Assembly: GCF_900167575.1 (NCBI RefSeq)
Contig: NZ_FUZP01000001.1
Coordinates: forward strand, 1,612,001 to 1,676,000
Source of the DNA: Okibacterium fritillariae
Lineage (GTDB): Bacteria > Actinomycetota > Actinomycetes > Actinomycetales > Microbacteriaceae
DNA length: 64,000 nt
Reading direction: 5' to 3'
Shown here: positions 25,284-33,159 of the stretch, piece after piece
Numbering within the stretch: the first letter of the stretch is position 1
Layout: each line of letters opens with the position of its first letter
The notes under the pieces: model-generated
Database searches by the model: none
The model's input: the letters and a program-made list of their open reading frames with translations, nothing else
What the model was told of the DNA's origin: nothing
Translations under genes and position numbers: made by a program

Positions 25284-25842
25284 TCTCAGCGGGGGCAACC
25301 GCCTACGGGGTGCGATGCCAAGTCGACGGGTTCTGATGGTGTTCGACGTGGACGGCATGATCAGCCCGCTTGCTCAGCATGGAGAACCCAGTGACGCAGC
25401 GTTCGCCACTCCAGTCTAGGAGCCTGTGCTGGCGGCGCTACACGCCATCGCCAGACGCCCCGATGTCCTGGTCGGTTGGGTGACAACATGGAGCCCGAAC
25501 ATGGTGCGATGGCTGATCAACGAGCGCCTCGACGGGCGCCTCGACGGGCGCCTCGACGGCGACCATCTGCACGAAGGGAGCGACGACTGGTCGCCTGGAT
25601 GGCGAGCGAGATCGATCGTGAAGGCATTGCAGCGTACCGACATCCACGCGGTCCTCTGGTTCGACGACATGGCAGTACGTGCAACTTTGGCGAGGACGCT
25701 GCAGCGGGCTGACCTCAGGCCTACGGCTCGGGTATTCCGACCAGACCGGAACACTGGAATCACGCTGCGGCAGGCGCGTCGAGCCGCACGGTTCATCGAC
25801 GAGCATGTGGGAGCGATCGAACCGCCGGGCGCCTATGGATAG
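25264..25842 (+). pseudogene. HAD-like hydrolase gene interrupted by an in-frame amber codon
   Basis: From ATG 25264 the frame reads a 51-residue start ending in VLMVFDVDGMISPLAQHGE, where FDVDG is a HAD DxD-type motif. TAG occurs at 25417-25419, after which the same frame continues for 141 codons to 25842 (EPVLAALHAIARRPDVLVGW, then WVTTWSPNMVRWL, then AVLWFDDMAVRATLA). Together they resemble the small HAD-domain proteins common in actinobacterial mobile elements. A single nonsense mutation is the simplest reading. The ATG overlaps the relaxase 3' end, so the gene was probably co-transcribed with it. Three 12-bp repeats (25528-25563) encode LDGR repeats. Confidence 0.65.
25528..25563. repeat. 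12-bp tandem repeat (3 units) in the HAD-like pseudogene
   Basis: The unit CGCCTCGACGGG occurs three times in a row, the last with one change, encoding RLDG repeats. The unit length keeps the reading frame. Confidence 0.8.
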
Positions 25843-26369
25843 GCCTTGAAGTCAGTGAACCTTCCTGAGGAGATCATGCGATGACCTTCGCTGGCCCAGC
25901 CGTCGTGACCTCCTGACAGTCGAGACCAAACGCTGGTTGGTCGCGAGGTGCCGAAGATGTGCGTGAATCGTGAGGGACGTGTGCGGAAATGGTTAGGACT
26001 TCATGCGTCATTCGTGAGTGAATCGCGCTGTTGCCGATGCGTGTCCCCGCTCATAGGTGAATGGTGCGGGCAACGTGCGTACTCCGTGCGGAGTTGTGCG
26101 CAATTTGTGCAGCGGCCGAGAAGTGAGTTGATCGACCGGGGATCGGTTGTATTCCGTGCGGTTTTCGTGCGTGCATAGATCGGGTGCCGTGCGCCATTCA
26201 CGCGGAAACGCTGCCGAGTGCGCGCTAGGAAGACGGGCGCGCGACTCGCCAGCACGACACGGCGTGCGAACGCTGGCTCGATGCAATGGGACGCGCCGCC
26301 ACTACATTGAGAAGTACCCGAGACCAATAGACGTGGCGTTGCCCCGCGCGAGGAGAAAAGTACAAGTCG
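25843..26369. other. 527-nt non-coding region with phased GTGCG motifs
   Basis: No convincing gene lies here. GTGCG occurs about eleven times. Four copies at 26064, 26075, 26086 and 26096, plus GTGCA at 26107, are spaced 10-11 bp, that is, on one face of the helix; another pair is at 26156 and 26167. This looks like a binding array for a sequence-specific protein (iteron-like or an operator cluster). It precedes the hsdM gene by about 260 nt. The hsdM ribosome-binding site GAGGAG is at the right end. Confidence 0.5.
26064..26171. repeat. Helically phased GTGCG repeats
   Basis: GTGCG at 26064, 26075, 26086, 26096, 26156 and 26167 with near-copy GTGCA at 26107; intervals 11, 11, 10, 11 and later 11 bp. 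Further unphased copies occur at 25959, 25981, 26189, 26218 and 26264. Confidence 0.6.
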
Positions 26370-27935
26370 ATGACGCCAACCACCAAGGAAGCCCAGCGCG
26401 CGGAGCTGCATAAAACCATCTGGCGGATCGCGAACGACCTGCGCGGGTCGGTCGACGGTTGGGACTTCAAGAGCTACGTGCTCGGCATGCTGTTCTACCG
26501 TTTCATCTCCGAGAACCTCACGGCGTATATCAACAAGGGCGAGCACGCTGCGGGTGAAGTCGACTTCGACTACGCACGCCTAGCCGACGAGCAAGCCGAG
26601 TTCGGACGCACCGAGACCGTGGCTGAAAAGGGCTTCTACATCCTGCCGTCCGACTTGTTCCAGAACGTGCGCCGCGGTGCGCCGCTCGATGCGAACCTTA
26701 ACGAGACCCTCGAACGGGTCTTCAAGGACATCGAGGGTTCTGCTCTCGGAGCCGACAGCGAGGATGACCTGAAGGGACTGTTCGACGACCTCGACGTCAA
26801 CAGCTCCAAGCTTGGCAACACCGTGGCCAGGCGCAACGAGAAGCTCGTAAAGCTGCTGGATGCCATCGGAGACCTGCCGCTGGGCAACTTCGAGGACAAC
26901 TCGATCGACCTGTTCGGCGACGCCTACGAGTACCTGATGCAGATGTACGCCTCGCAGGCCGGCAAGTCGGGTGGCGAGTACTACACGCCCCAGGAAGTAT
27001 CCGAGGTGCTCGCGAAGATCACCGTGGTCGGAAAGACCCGCGTGAGCAAGGTGTACGACCCGGCTGTCGGTTCGGGGTCGCTGCTGCTGAAGTTCGCGAA
27101 GGTGCTCGGCAAGGACAACGTCGGTGGGTTCTACGGTCAGGAGATCAACCTCACCACCTACAACCTCGCCAGGATCAACATGTTCTTGCACGAGGTCAAC
27201 TACGAGAACTTCAGCCTGGCTCATGGCGACACCCTCACCGACCCGCAGCGCTGGGACGACGAACCGTTCGAGGCGATCGTCTCCAACCCGCCGTACTCGA
27301 TCAAATGGGAAGGCGACGCCAATCCGCTGCTCATCAGCGATGAGCGCTTCGCGCCGGCTGGCGTGCTCGCCCCGAAGTCGAAGGCCGACCTCGCCTTCAC
27401 CATGCACATGCTGAGTTGGCTCGCTGTCGACGGCACGGCCGCGATCGTTGAATTTCCCGGGGTCCTCTATCGCGGCGGAGCCGAGCAGAAGATCCGCAAG
27501 TACCTCATCGACAACAACTACGTGGATGCAGTCATCCAGCTGCCGCCGGATTTGTTCTTCGGCACCACGATCGCGACCTGCATCATCGTCCTCAAGAAGT
27601 CAAAGAGCGACAACGCGGTGCTGTTCATCGACGCCTCCGCAGAGTGCAAGCGCGTCGGAAACAAGAACAAGCTGCTTCCGAGACACGAGCAGCACATCCT
27701 CGATACTTTCATCGCGCGTGCCAGCGTCGACCACAGCGCTAAGGTCGTACCGAACGAGGAGCTTGCTGCCAACGGGTACAACATCGCAGTGTCCTCCTAC
27801 GTCGCGCAAGAGGACACTCGCGAGACCGTCGAAATCACCGAGCTCAACGCCGAGATCGGGCGAATCGTTGCCCGCCAAGCCTTAATGCGCAGCTCGATTG
27901 ACGCGATCGTCGCCGATCTGGAGGGCGCTCAGTGA
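26370..27935 (+). CDS. hsdM: Type I restriction-modification system, methyltransferase subunit
   Basis: The 521-residue protein has HsdM organisation: an N-terminal helical domain (AELHKTIWRIANDLRGSVDGWDFKSYVLGMLFYRFISE), the SAM-binding motif VYDPAVGSGSLLLKF, and the N6-adenine methyltransferase motif IVSNPPYSIKW (NPPY). It methylates adenine in the sequence chosen by HsdS and is needed for both protection and restriction. GAGGAG lies upstream of the ATG. Its TGA overlaps the GTG of hsdS, so translation is coupled. Confidence 0.95.
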   Translation: MTPTTKEAQRAELHKTIWRIANDLRGSVDGWDFKSYVLGMLFYRFISENLTAYINKGEHAAGEVDFDYARLADEQAEFGRTETVAEKGFYILPSDLFQNVRRGAPLDANLNETLERVFKDIEGSALGADSEDDLKGLFDDLDVNSSKLGNTVARRNEKLVKLLDAIGDLPLGNFEDNSIDLFGDAYEYLMQMYASQAGKSGGEYYTPQEVSEVLAKITVVGKTRVSKVYDPAVGSGSLLLKFAKVLGKDNVGGFYGQEINLTTYNLARINMFLHEVNYENFSLAHGDTLTDPQRWDDEPFEAIVSNPPYSIKWEGDANPLLISDERFAPAGVLAPKSKADLAFTMHMLSWLAVDGTAAIVEFPGVLYRGGAEQKIRKYLIDNNYVDAVIQLPPDLFFGTTIATCIIVLKKSKSDNAVLFIDASAECKRVGNKNKLLPRHEQHILDTFIARASVDHSAKVVPNEELAANGYNIAVSSYVAQEDTRETVEITELNAEIGRIVARQALMRSSIDAIVADLEGAQ

Positions 27936-29104
27936 GTCGAATCGAGGAGCTGATCGCGGAGCTTGTCCCGGATGGCGTCCAATCCCGATCGATTGGGGAT
28001 ATTGCCGACGTCGGCACGGGAAGCAGCGACCGCAAGGATGCCTCTGACGATGGTGTGTTCCCTTTTTACGTTCGCTCGAGGGATGTCATGCGGATAGATT
28101 CGTATGAGTTTGACGAAGAGGCGATCCTCATTCCTGGAGAAGGTGATATCGGCGAGATTTTTCATTTCGTCTCAGGTAAGTACGCACTACACCAGCGCGC
28201 GTACCGGATTAGCTTCCGCACGCCTGACATCGATACCAAGTACGCGTACTACTACTTCTCGGTTCACTTCAAGAAATTCATCCTGCAGAAGGCGGTCAGT
28301 GCGACGGTCGTTTCCATTCGAAAGCCCATGATCACCGACTTCCAGATCCTCGTGCCGCCGCTCGAGATCCAACGAGAGATTGTAAGGGTCTTGGACCATT
28401 TCGCTGGGGCCGGGTCTGGTCTGATTGAGACGCTCGAAGCAGAGCTGGAAGCCCGGCGTTCGCAGTACAGGTACTACAGAGATTTGCTCCTCACGCCGAA
28501 GTCGGACTGTGAGTGGCTGACCCTTCGCGAGGTCGCTTCGGAGTTCGGCCGAGGCAAATCCAAGCACCGTCCGCGCAACGATCCGCGGCTGTACGACGGA
28601 CCATACCCGTTCATTCAGACGGGCGACGTCAGAAATAGCGGCCATCGCATAACCGCGTATTCGCAGACCCTCAGCGATGAGGGCCTGGCGCAGAGCAAGC
28701 TCTGGCCGAGAGGCACGATCTGCATCACGATCGCGGCAAACATCGCCGAAACCGGTGTGCTGGACTTCGACGCATGCTTCCCCGACAGTGTCATTGGCAT
28801 GGTCGTGAACTCTGAGAGGGCATCGGCAGGCTATGTGGAGTACCTGCTGCAATCCCTGAGGTCGAAGTTGGTCGCGAAGGGAAAGGGAAGCGCGCAGGCG
28901 AACATCAATCTTGCGACCTTCGAGGAGGTGCGCTTTCCTTTCCCCAGCCTTAACGAGCAGGAGCGCATAGCTGCCGTTCTCGATCGGTTCGACATGTTGG
29001 TCAGCAACATCAGCGACGGTCTACCAGCAGAGATTTCCGCCCGCCGAAAACAGTACGAGTACTACCGCGACAGGCTCCTCACCTTCGAGGAGGCTGTGGC
29101 GTGA
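27932..29104 (+). CDS. hsdS: Type I restriction-modification system, specificity subunit
   Basis: The start GTG 27932 overlaps the hsdM stop (GTGA). The 390-residue protein shows two target-recognition domains, each followed by a conserved helical spacer: VPPLEIQREIVRVLDHF ... RRSQYRYYRDLLLT after the first and FPSLNEQERIAAVLDRFD ... RRKQYEYYRDRLLTFEEAVA after the second. The near-identity of these two spacer ends reflects the pseudo-twofold symmetry of HsdS and also makes them potential sites of recombination between TRDs. The recognition sequence cannot be predicted from the protein alone. Confidence 0.93.
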   Translation: MSRIEELIAELVPDGVQSRSIGDIADVGTGSSDRKDASDDGVFPFYVRSRDVMRIDSYEFDEEAILIPGEGDIGEIFHFVSGKYALHQRAYRISFRTPDIDTKYAYYYFSVHFKKFILQKAVSATVVSIRKPMITDFQILVPPLEIQREIVRVLDHFAGAGSGLIETLEAELEARRSQYRYYRDLLLTPKSDCEWLTLREVASEFGRGKSKHRPRNDPRLYDGPYPFIQTGDVRNSGHRITAYSQTLSDEGLAQSKLWPRGTICITIAANIAETGVLDFDACFPDSVIGMVVNSERASAGYVEYLLQSLRSKLVAKGKGSAQANINLATFEEVRFPFPSLNEQERIAAVLDRFDMLVSNISDGLPAEISARRKQYEYYRDRLLTFEEAVA

Positions 29105-32100
29105 GCGAGGCTCTTCCTCCCACGTACGACCCGATCGCCGTCTCGGCGGAGAGCACGGTCGTCGCCGAGCACACCTCCGATGCGAGGTCGGAGACGGCGT
29201 ACCAGTCGGAGGCTGCGCTCGAACAGGAGCTGATTGGCCTGCTTCAGTCGCAGGCGTACGAGTTCCTGACCGTGGCATCCGAGGCTCAGTTGATCGCGAA
29301 CTTGCGCACTCAGCTCGAGGCGCTGAACCAGATCGAGTTCAGCGATACCGAGTGGAAGGACTTCTTCGAGAGCAAGATCGCGGGCAAGAACGACGGCATC
29401 GCCGAGAAGACGATCCGCATCCAGGAAGACCACGTCCAGCTCCTGAAGCGCGACGACGGATCGACGAAGAACATCACGCTGCTCGACAAGCAGAACATCC
29501 ACAACAACCGGCTGCAGCTCGTCAACCAGTACGAGATCGCCGACGGTGAAGGCGGTGGAACCTATGCGAACCGCTATGACGTGACGATCCTCGTCAATGG
29601 CCTTCCGATGGTGCAAGTTGAGCTCAAACGTCGTGGTGTCGACATCCGCGAGGCGTTCAACCAGATCGACCGGTACCAGCGGGATAGCTTCTGGGCTGGT
29701 TCGGGTCTGTTCGAGTACGTGCAGTTGTTCGTGATCAGCAACGGCACGCTCACGAAGTACTACTCGAACACGACCCGTAGCCAGCACCTCAAAGAGGGGC
29801 AGAAACCGGGCAAGGGCCGCAAGACATCGAACTCGTTCGAGTTCACGTCATGGTGGGCGGATGCCCAGAACAAGCCGATCCAGGACCTGCCGTCGTTTGC
29901 GAAGACGTTCTTCGCCAAGCACTCACTCCTGAACATCCTCACTCGCTACTGTGTGTTGACCGCCGATCGGATGCTGCTCGTTATGCGGCCGTACCAGATC
30001 GTCGCGACTGAGCGCATCCTGCAGCGCATCGAGATCTCGACGAACTACAAGCAACTTGGCACCCTTGCTGCAGGCGGATACGTGTGGCACACCACCGGGT
30101 CGGGCAAGACCCTCACCTCGTTCAAGACGGCACAGCTGGCGTCGAAGATGCCGAGCGTCGACAAGGTGGTGTTCGTCGTGGACCGAAAGGACCTCGACTA
30201 CCAAACGATGCGGGAGTACGACCGGTTCCAGAAGGGCGCCGCGAACTCCAACACCTCGACGGCGGTGTTGAAGCAGCAGCTCGAAGATCCGGGCGCACGG
30301 ATCATCATCACGACGATCCAGAAGCTGTCGACGTTCATCAAGGCGAACAAGGGCCACGCCGTGACCGACGAGCACGCGGTGATCATCTTCGACGAGTGCC
30401 ATCGCTCGCAGTTCGGCGACATGCACACCGACATTACAAGGGCATTCAAGCGTTACAACCTCTTCGGCTTCACTGGCACCCCCATCTTCGCGGCCAACGC
30501 CGGCGCCGGCGGTAACCCGCAACTGAAGACCACCGAGCAGGCGTTTGGTGAGAAGCTGCACACCTACACGATCGTCGACGCGATCACCGACAAGAACGTG
30601 CTGCCGTTCCGCATCGACTACGTCAACACCGTCAAGATCGGGACCGTGGTCGACAAGCAGGTCTCCGCGATCGATACCGAGAAGGCGCTGCTCGCACCCG
30701 AGCGCATCCGCGAGATCGTGAAGTACGCGCTGGGTCACTTCGACCAGAAGACGAAGCGGTCATCCAGCTACGAGCACTCCGTGGTCGTCAATGTGGCCGC
30801 TTCGTCGCGTGCCCGCCGCCAGGCCGAAGCTGTGCGGGAACGCAAGCGGGTGCGTGGGTTCAACGCGATCTTCGCCACCGCGTCCATCGACGCCGCCCGG
30901 CGCTACTACATCCACTTCCAGATCCAACAGGAAGAAATCGCCCCGGATCGCCGGTTGAAGATCGGCGTCATCTTCTCGTACGGCGCTAATGACGCCAGCG
31001 ATGATGGCATCCTCGACGACGAAGCCTTCGATGCCGATGCTCTCTCGATGGATGACCGTAGTTTCCTCGAGGACGCAATCCAGGACTACAACGGCCTCTT
31101 CGGCACGAGCTACGACACCAGCGCCGACAAGTTCCAGAACTACTACAAGGACCTCTCGCAGCGGTTGAAGAACCGTGAACTCGACCTCGTCATCGTGGTC
31201 AACATGTTCCTCACCGGCTTCGACGCGACCACGTTGAATACCCTGTTCGTCGACAAGAACTTGCGCGCCCACGGACTCATCCAGGCGTACTCGCGCACCA
31301 ACCGCATCCTGAACTCGGTGAAGACGTACGGCAACATCGTCGCCTTCCGCAATCTGGAAGACGAGACGAACGCCGCGCTCGAGTTGTTCGGCAACAAGGA
31401 CGCCCGCGGCGTCGTGCTGCTCAAGCCGTACGCGGAGTACTACGGCGAGTACGCGGACAAGGTCGGCGAACTGCTCAGCCTGTTCCCCCTGAGCCAACAG
31501 ATCGTCGGAGAAAGCGCCCAGAAGGAGTTCATCCAGCTCTTCGGGCAGATCCTGCGGCTGGAGAACATCCTCACCTCGTTCGACGACTTCGCCGGTTCGC
31601 AGTTGCTCACCGAGAGGCAAGGGCAGGACTACCGCAGCGTGTACCTGGACCTCTACGCCGAGTTCCGCAAGGGCAAGGACGCCGATAAGGAGATCATCAA
31701 CGACGACGTGGTCTTCGAGATCGAGCTGATCAAGCAGGTCGAGATCAATGTCGACTACATCCTCATGCTCGTCGCCAGTTATCGCGAGCAGCACGGCGAC
31801 GGTGACGACAAGGAAATCCGTGCAGAGATCTCCCGCGCCGTCGATGCCAGCCCCACGCTCCGCAACAAGAAGGACCTCATTGAAGCCTTCGTCGACTCGG
31901 TCTCCGTTGATGGGGCGATCGACGAGGAATGGCAGGCGTTCATTGCGACCAAGCGCGAGGCCGAGCTGACAGCGATCATCGCGGACGAGCAGCTGAAGCC
32001 TGACGAGACCCGCGCGTACATCGAGACCGCGTTCCGCGAGGGCATCCTTCGGACGACCGGAACCGCGATTGCGAAGACCCTCCCGCCGACGTCCCGTTTC

Positions 32101-32196
32101 GCACCCGACGGTGGCCACGGCGAGCGGAAGCAGCGAGTCATCCAGAAGCTCGGCGAGTTCTTCGAGCGCTTCTTCGGTCTCAGCAAGACGGAGTGA
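29101..32196 (+). CDS. hsdR: Type I restriction-modification system, endonuclease/translocase subunit
   Basis: The start GTG 29101 overlaps the hsdS stop (GTGA). The 1031-residue protein has the HsdR order. The N-terminal PD-(D/E)XK nuclease has NRYDVTILVNGLPMVQVELK (Asp and ExK). The SF2 translocase follows with YVWHTTGSGKTLTSF (motif I), IIFDECHRSQFGD (motif II, DECH) and GFTGTPIF (motif III). LITR-like helicase motifs include FLTGFDATTLNTLFVDK and IQAYSRTNRI. A helical C-terminal domain binds the HsdM-HsdS core. All motifs look intact, so the system is probably functional. The truncated TnpB gene ends 41 nt beyond its stop on the opposite strand. Confidence 0.95.
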   Translation: MSEALPPTYDPIAVSAESTVVAEHTSDARSETAYQSEAALEQELIGLLQSQAYEFLTVASEAQLIANLRTQLEALNQIEFSDTEWKDFFESKIAGKNDGIAEKTIRIQEDHVQLLKRDDGSTKNITLLDKQNIHNNRLQLVNQYEIADGEGGGTYANRYDVTILVNGLPMVQVELKRRGVDIREAFNQIDRYQRDSFWAGSGLFEYVQLFVISNGTLTKYYSNTTRSQHLKEGQKPGKGRKTSNSFEFTSWWADAQNKPIQDLPSFAKTFFAKHSLLNILTRYCVLTADRMLLVMRPYQIVATERILQRIEISTNYKQLGTLAAGGYVWHTTGSGKTLTSFKTAQLASKMPSVDKVVFVVDRKDLDYQTMREYDRFQKGAANSNTSTAVLKQQLEDPGARIIITTIQKLSTFIKANKGHAVTDEHAVIIFDECHRSQFGDMHTDITRAFKRYNLFGFTGTPIFAANAGAGGNPQLKTTEQAFGEKLHTYTIVDAITDKNVLPFRIDYVNTVKIGTVVDKQVSAIDTEKALLAPERIREIVKYALGHFDQKTKRSSSYEHSVVVNVAASSRARRQAEAVRERKRVRGFNAIFATASIDAARRYYIHFQIQQEEIAPDRRLKIGVIFSYGANDASDDGILDDEAFDADALSMDDRSFLEDAIQDYNGLFGTSYDTSADKFQNYYKDLSQRLKNRELDLVIVVNMFLTGFDATTLNTLFVDKNLRAHGLIQAYSRTNRILNSVKTYGNIVAFRNLEDETNAALELFGNKDARGVVLLKPYAEYYGEYADKVGELLSLFPLSQQIVGESAQKEFIQLFGQILRLENILTSFDDFAGSQLLTERQGQDYRSVYLDLYAEFRKGKDADKEIINDDVVFEIELIKQVEINVDYILMLVASYREQHGDGDDKEIRAEISRAVDASPTLRNKKDLIEAFVDSVSVDGAIDEEWQAFIATKREAELTAIIADEQLKPDETRAYIETAFREGILRTTGTAIAKTLPPTSRFAPDGGHGERKQRVIQKLGEFFERFFGLSKTE

Positions 32197-32237
32197 ATCG
32201 GCGAAGGGCTGGCAGACCCCTTATGCCCGGATCGCCC

Positions 32238-33080
32238 TCAGTGGGTGCTGGAGCGTCGGCGGGTTGTCGTGCCCGTCCGATGTGGCCACGCGGGCCTTCG
32301 CGATTCATCGGAGACGCTGGCAGTGCCAGACAGATGCCCCTCGGCGCGCGTTTCGACTCTCCCCGCATCCGAGGCGAGCTGTGACCGGGCCAACGCAAGC
32401 ACATTCGATGCCGCGTTGGTGTCGGCGTTGGCAGTATGGCCGCACTGGACGCATCGGAAGCGCGCTTGGCTCTCGCGCGACTCCTTCGAGGTGTAACCGC
32501 ACTGATGGCAGGTCTGCGAGGTATACGCCGCGTCGACCTTGACGAACCCGGCTCCAGACCGTCGGGTCTTGTACTCGAGCATGCGGATGGCGGCACCGAA
32601 GCCGGCGTCGAGGATGGCTCGGTTGAGACCGGCCTTCTGACGCACCCTGGCGCCGGGTTCGACGAGTGTGCCCTTGGCGGTACGGGTCATGTTGCGGACG
32701 TGGAGATCCTCGACTGCGACGAAGACGTAGCGCGTTGCGATACGGGCGGTTTCGCGATGGAGAAACCCGGCTCGCGCGGTCGCAAGTGAGCGTTGCGCGG
32801 CCGCGTAGCGATCGCGAACCCGCTTGTAGCGGGCCGAGGGTTCGGCGCCGGGAGCCCCCGCCGCACGCTTCCGATCCATCGAGCGCTGCATCCTGCGAAT
32901 TCGCTGCGCTTGTGCCGCGGCAAGGCGGGGGTTCGCGACGAACGACCCGTCGGACAGGGCTAGCCGCTGTGTGACGCCCTGATCGATCCCGATGCCGCCC
33001 GCTTCTCGCTGTCGGCGGGTTGGCGAGCGCTCGAGGTGGCCGGCGGGGACCTCGAGAACGAACACGAGGAGGTGCGGCAC
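32238..33080 (-). pseudogene. tnpB: 5'-truncated IS605-family TnpB (RNA-guided nuclease) remnant
   Basis: The protein-like sequence starts near GTG 33080 (VPHLLVFVLEVPAGHLE) and gives about 280 residues, versus about 400 for full TnpB. The RuvC-like catalytic set is present: GIGIDQGVTQ (Asp), FVAVEDLHVRN (Glu) and ANADTNAASNVLA (Asp), with the embedded zinc finger CHQCG ... CVQCG. The N-terminal half that binds omega-RNA and recognises the target-adjacent motif is missing; upstream of 33080 the frame is antisense to the surface-protein gene and is not TnpB-like. No TnpA is nearby. It is most likely a dead IS remnant, and the truncation coincides with the promoter side of the surface-protein gene. 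Confidence 0.8.
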
Positions 33081-33159
33081 GCGGGTAGGAGCTGACCGTA
33101 GGGACCGCGTCCTTGCTTGTGATATTTCAGCATGCCATGATGGAGCGACAGTTCGATGA

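Larger units (their letters stand above)
17480..33080. mobile_element. Composite accessory island with mobilisation genes and defence genes
   Basis: The stretch between tRNA-Val(GAC) and the surface-protein gene contains an Mrr-STAND protein, an HTH/excisionase-like protein, a RepA-like ATPase, a candidate oriT, a MOBV relaxase, a damaged HAD gene, a type I restriction-modification operon and a truncated TnpB. This is the content of an integrative mobilizable element that has acquired or carries defence cargo. Base and codon use in the STAND gene is visibly less GC-rich than in the flanking core genes. I found no tyrosine or serine integrase and no second copy of the tRNA 3' end, so the limits are approximate and the element may be decayed or several insertions deep. 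Confidence 0.55.

Noticed and set aside
29101-32196. HsdR as a Type III Res subunit or DISARM-like helicase
   Set aside because: HsdM and HsdS are directly upstream and overlapping, and the PD-(D/E)XK plus DECH order is that of type I HsdR.
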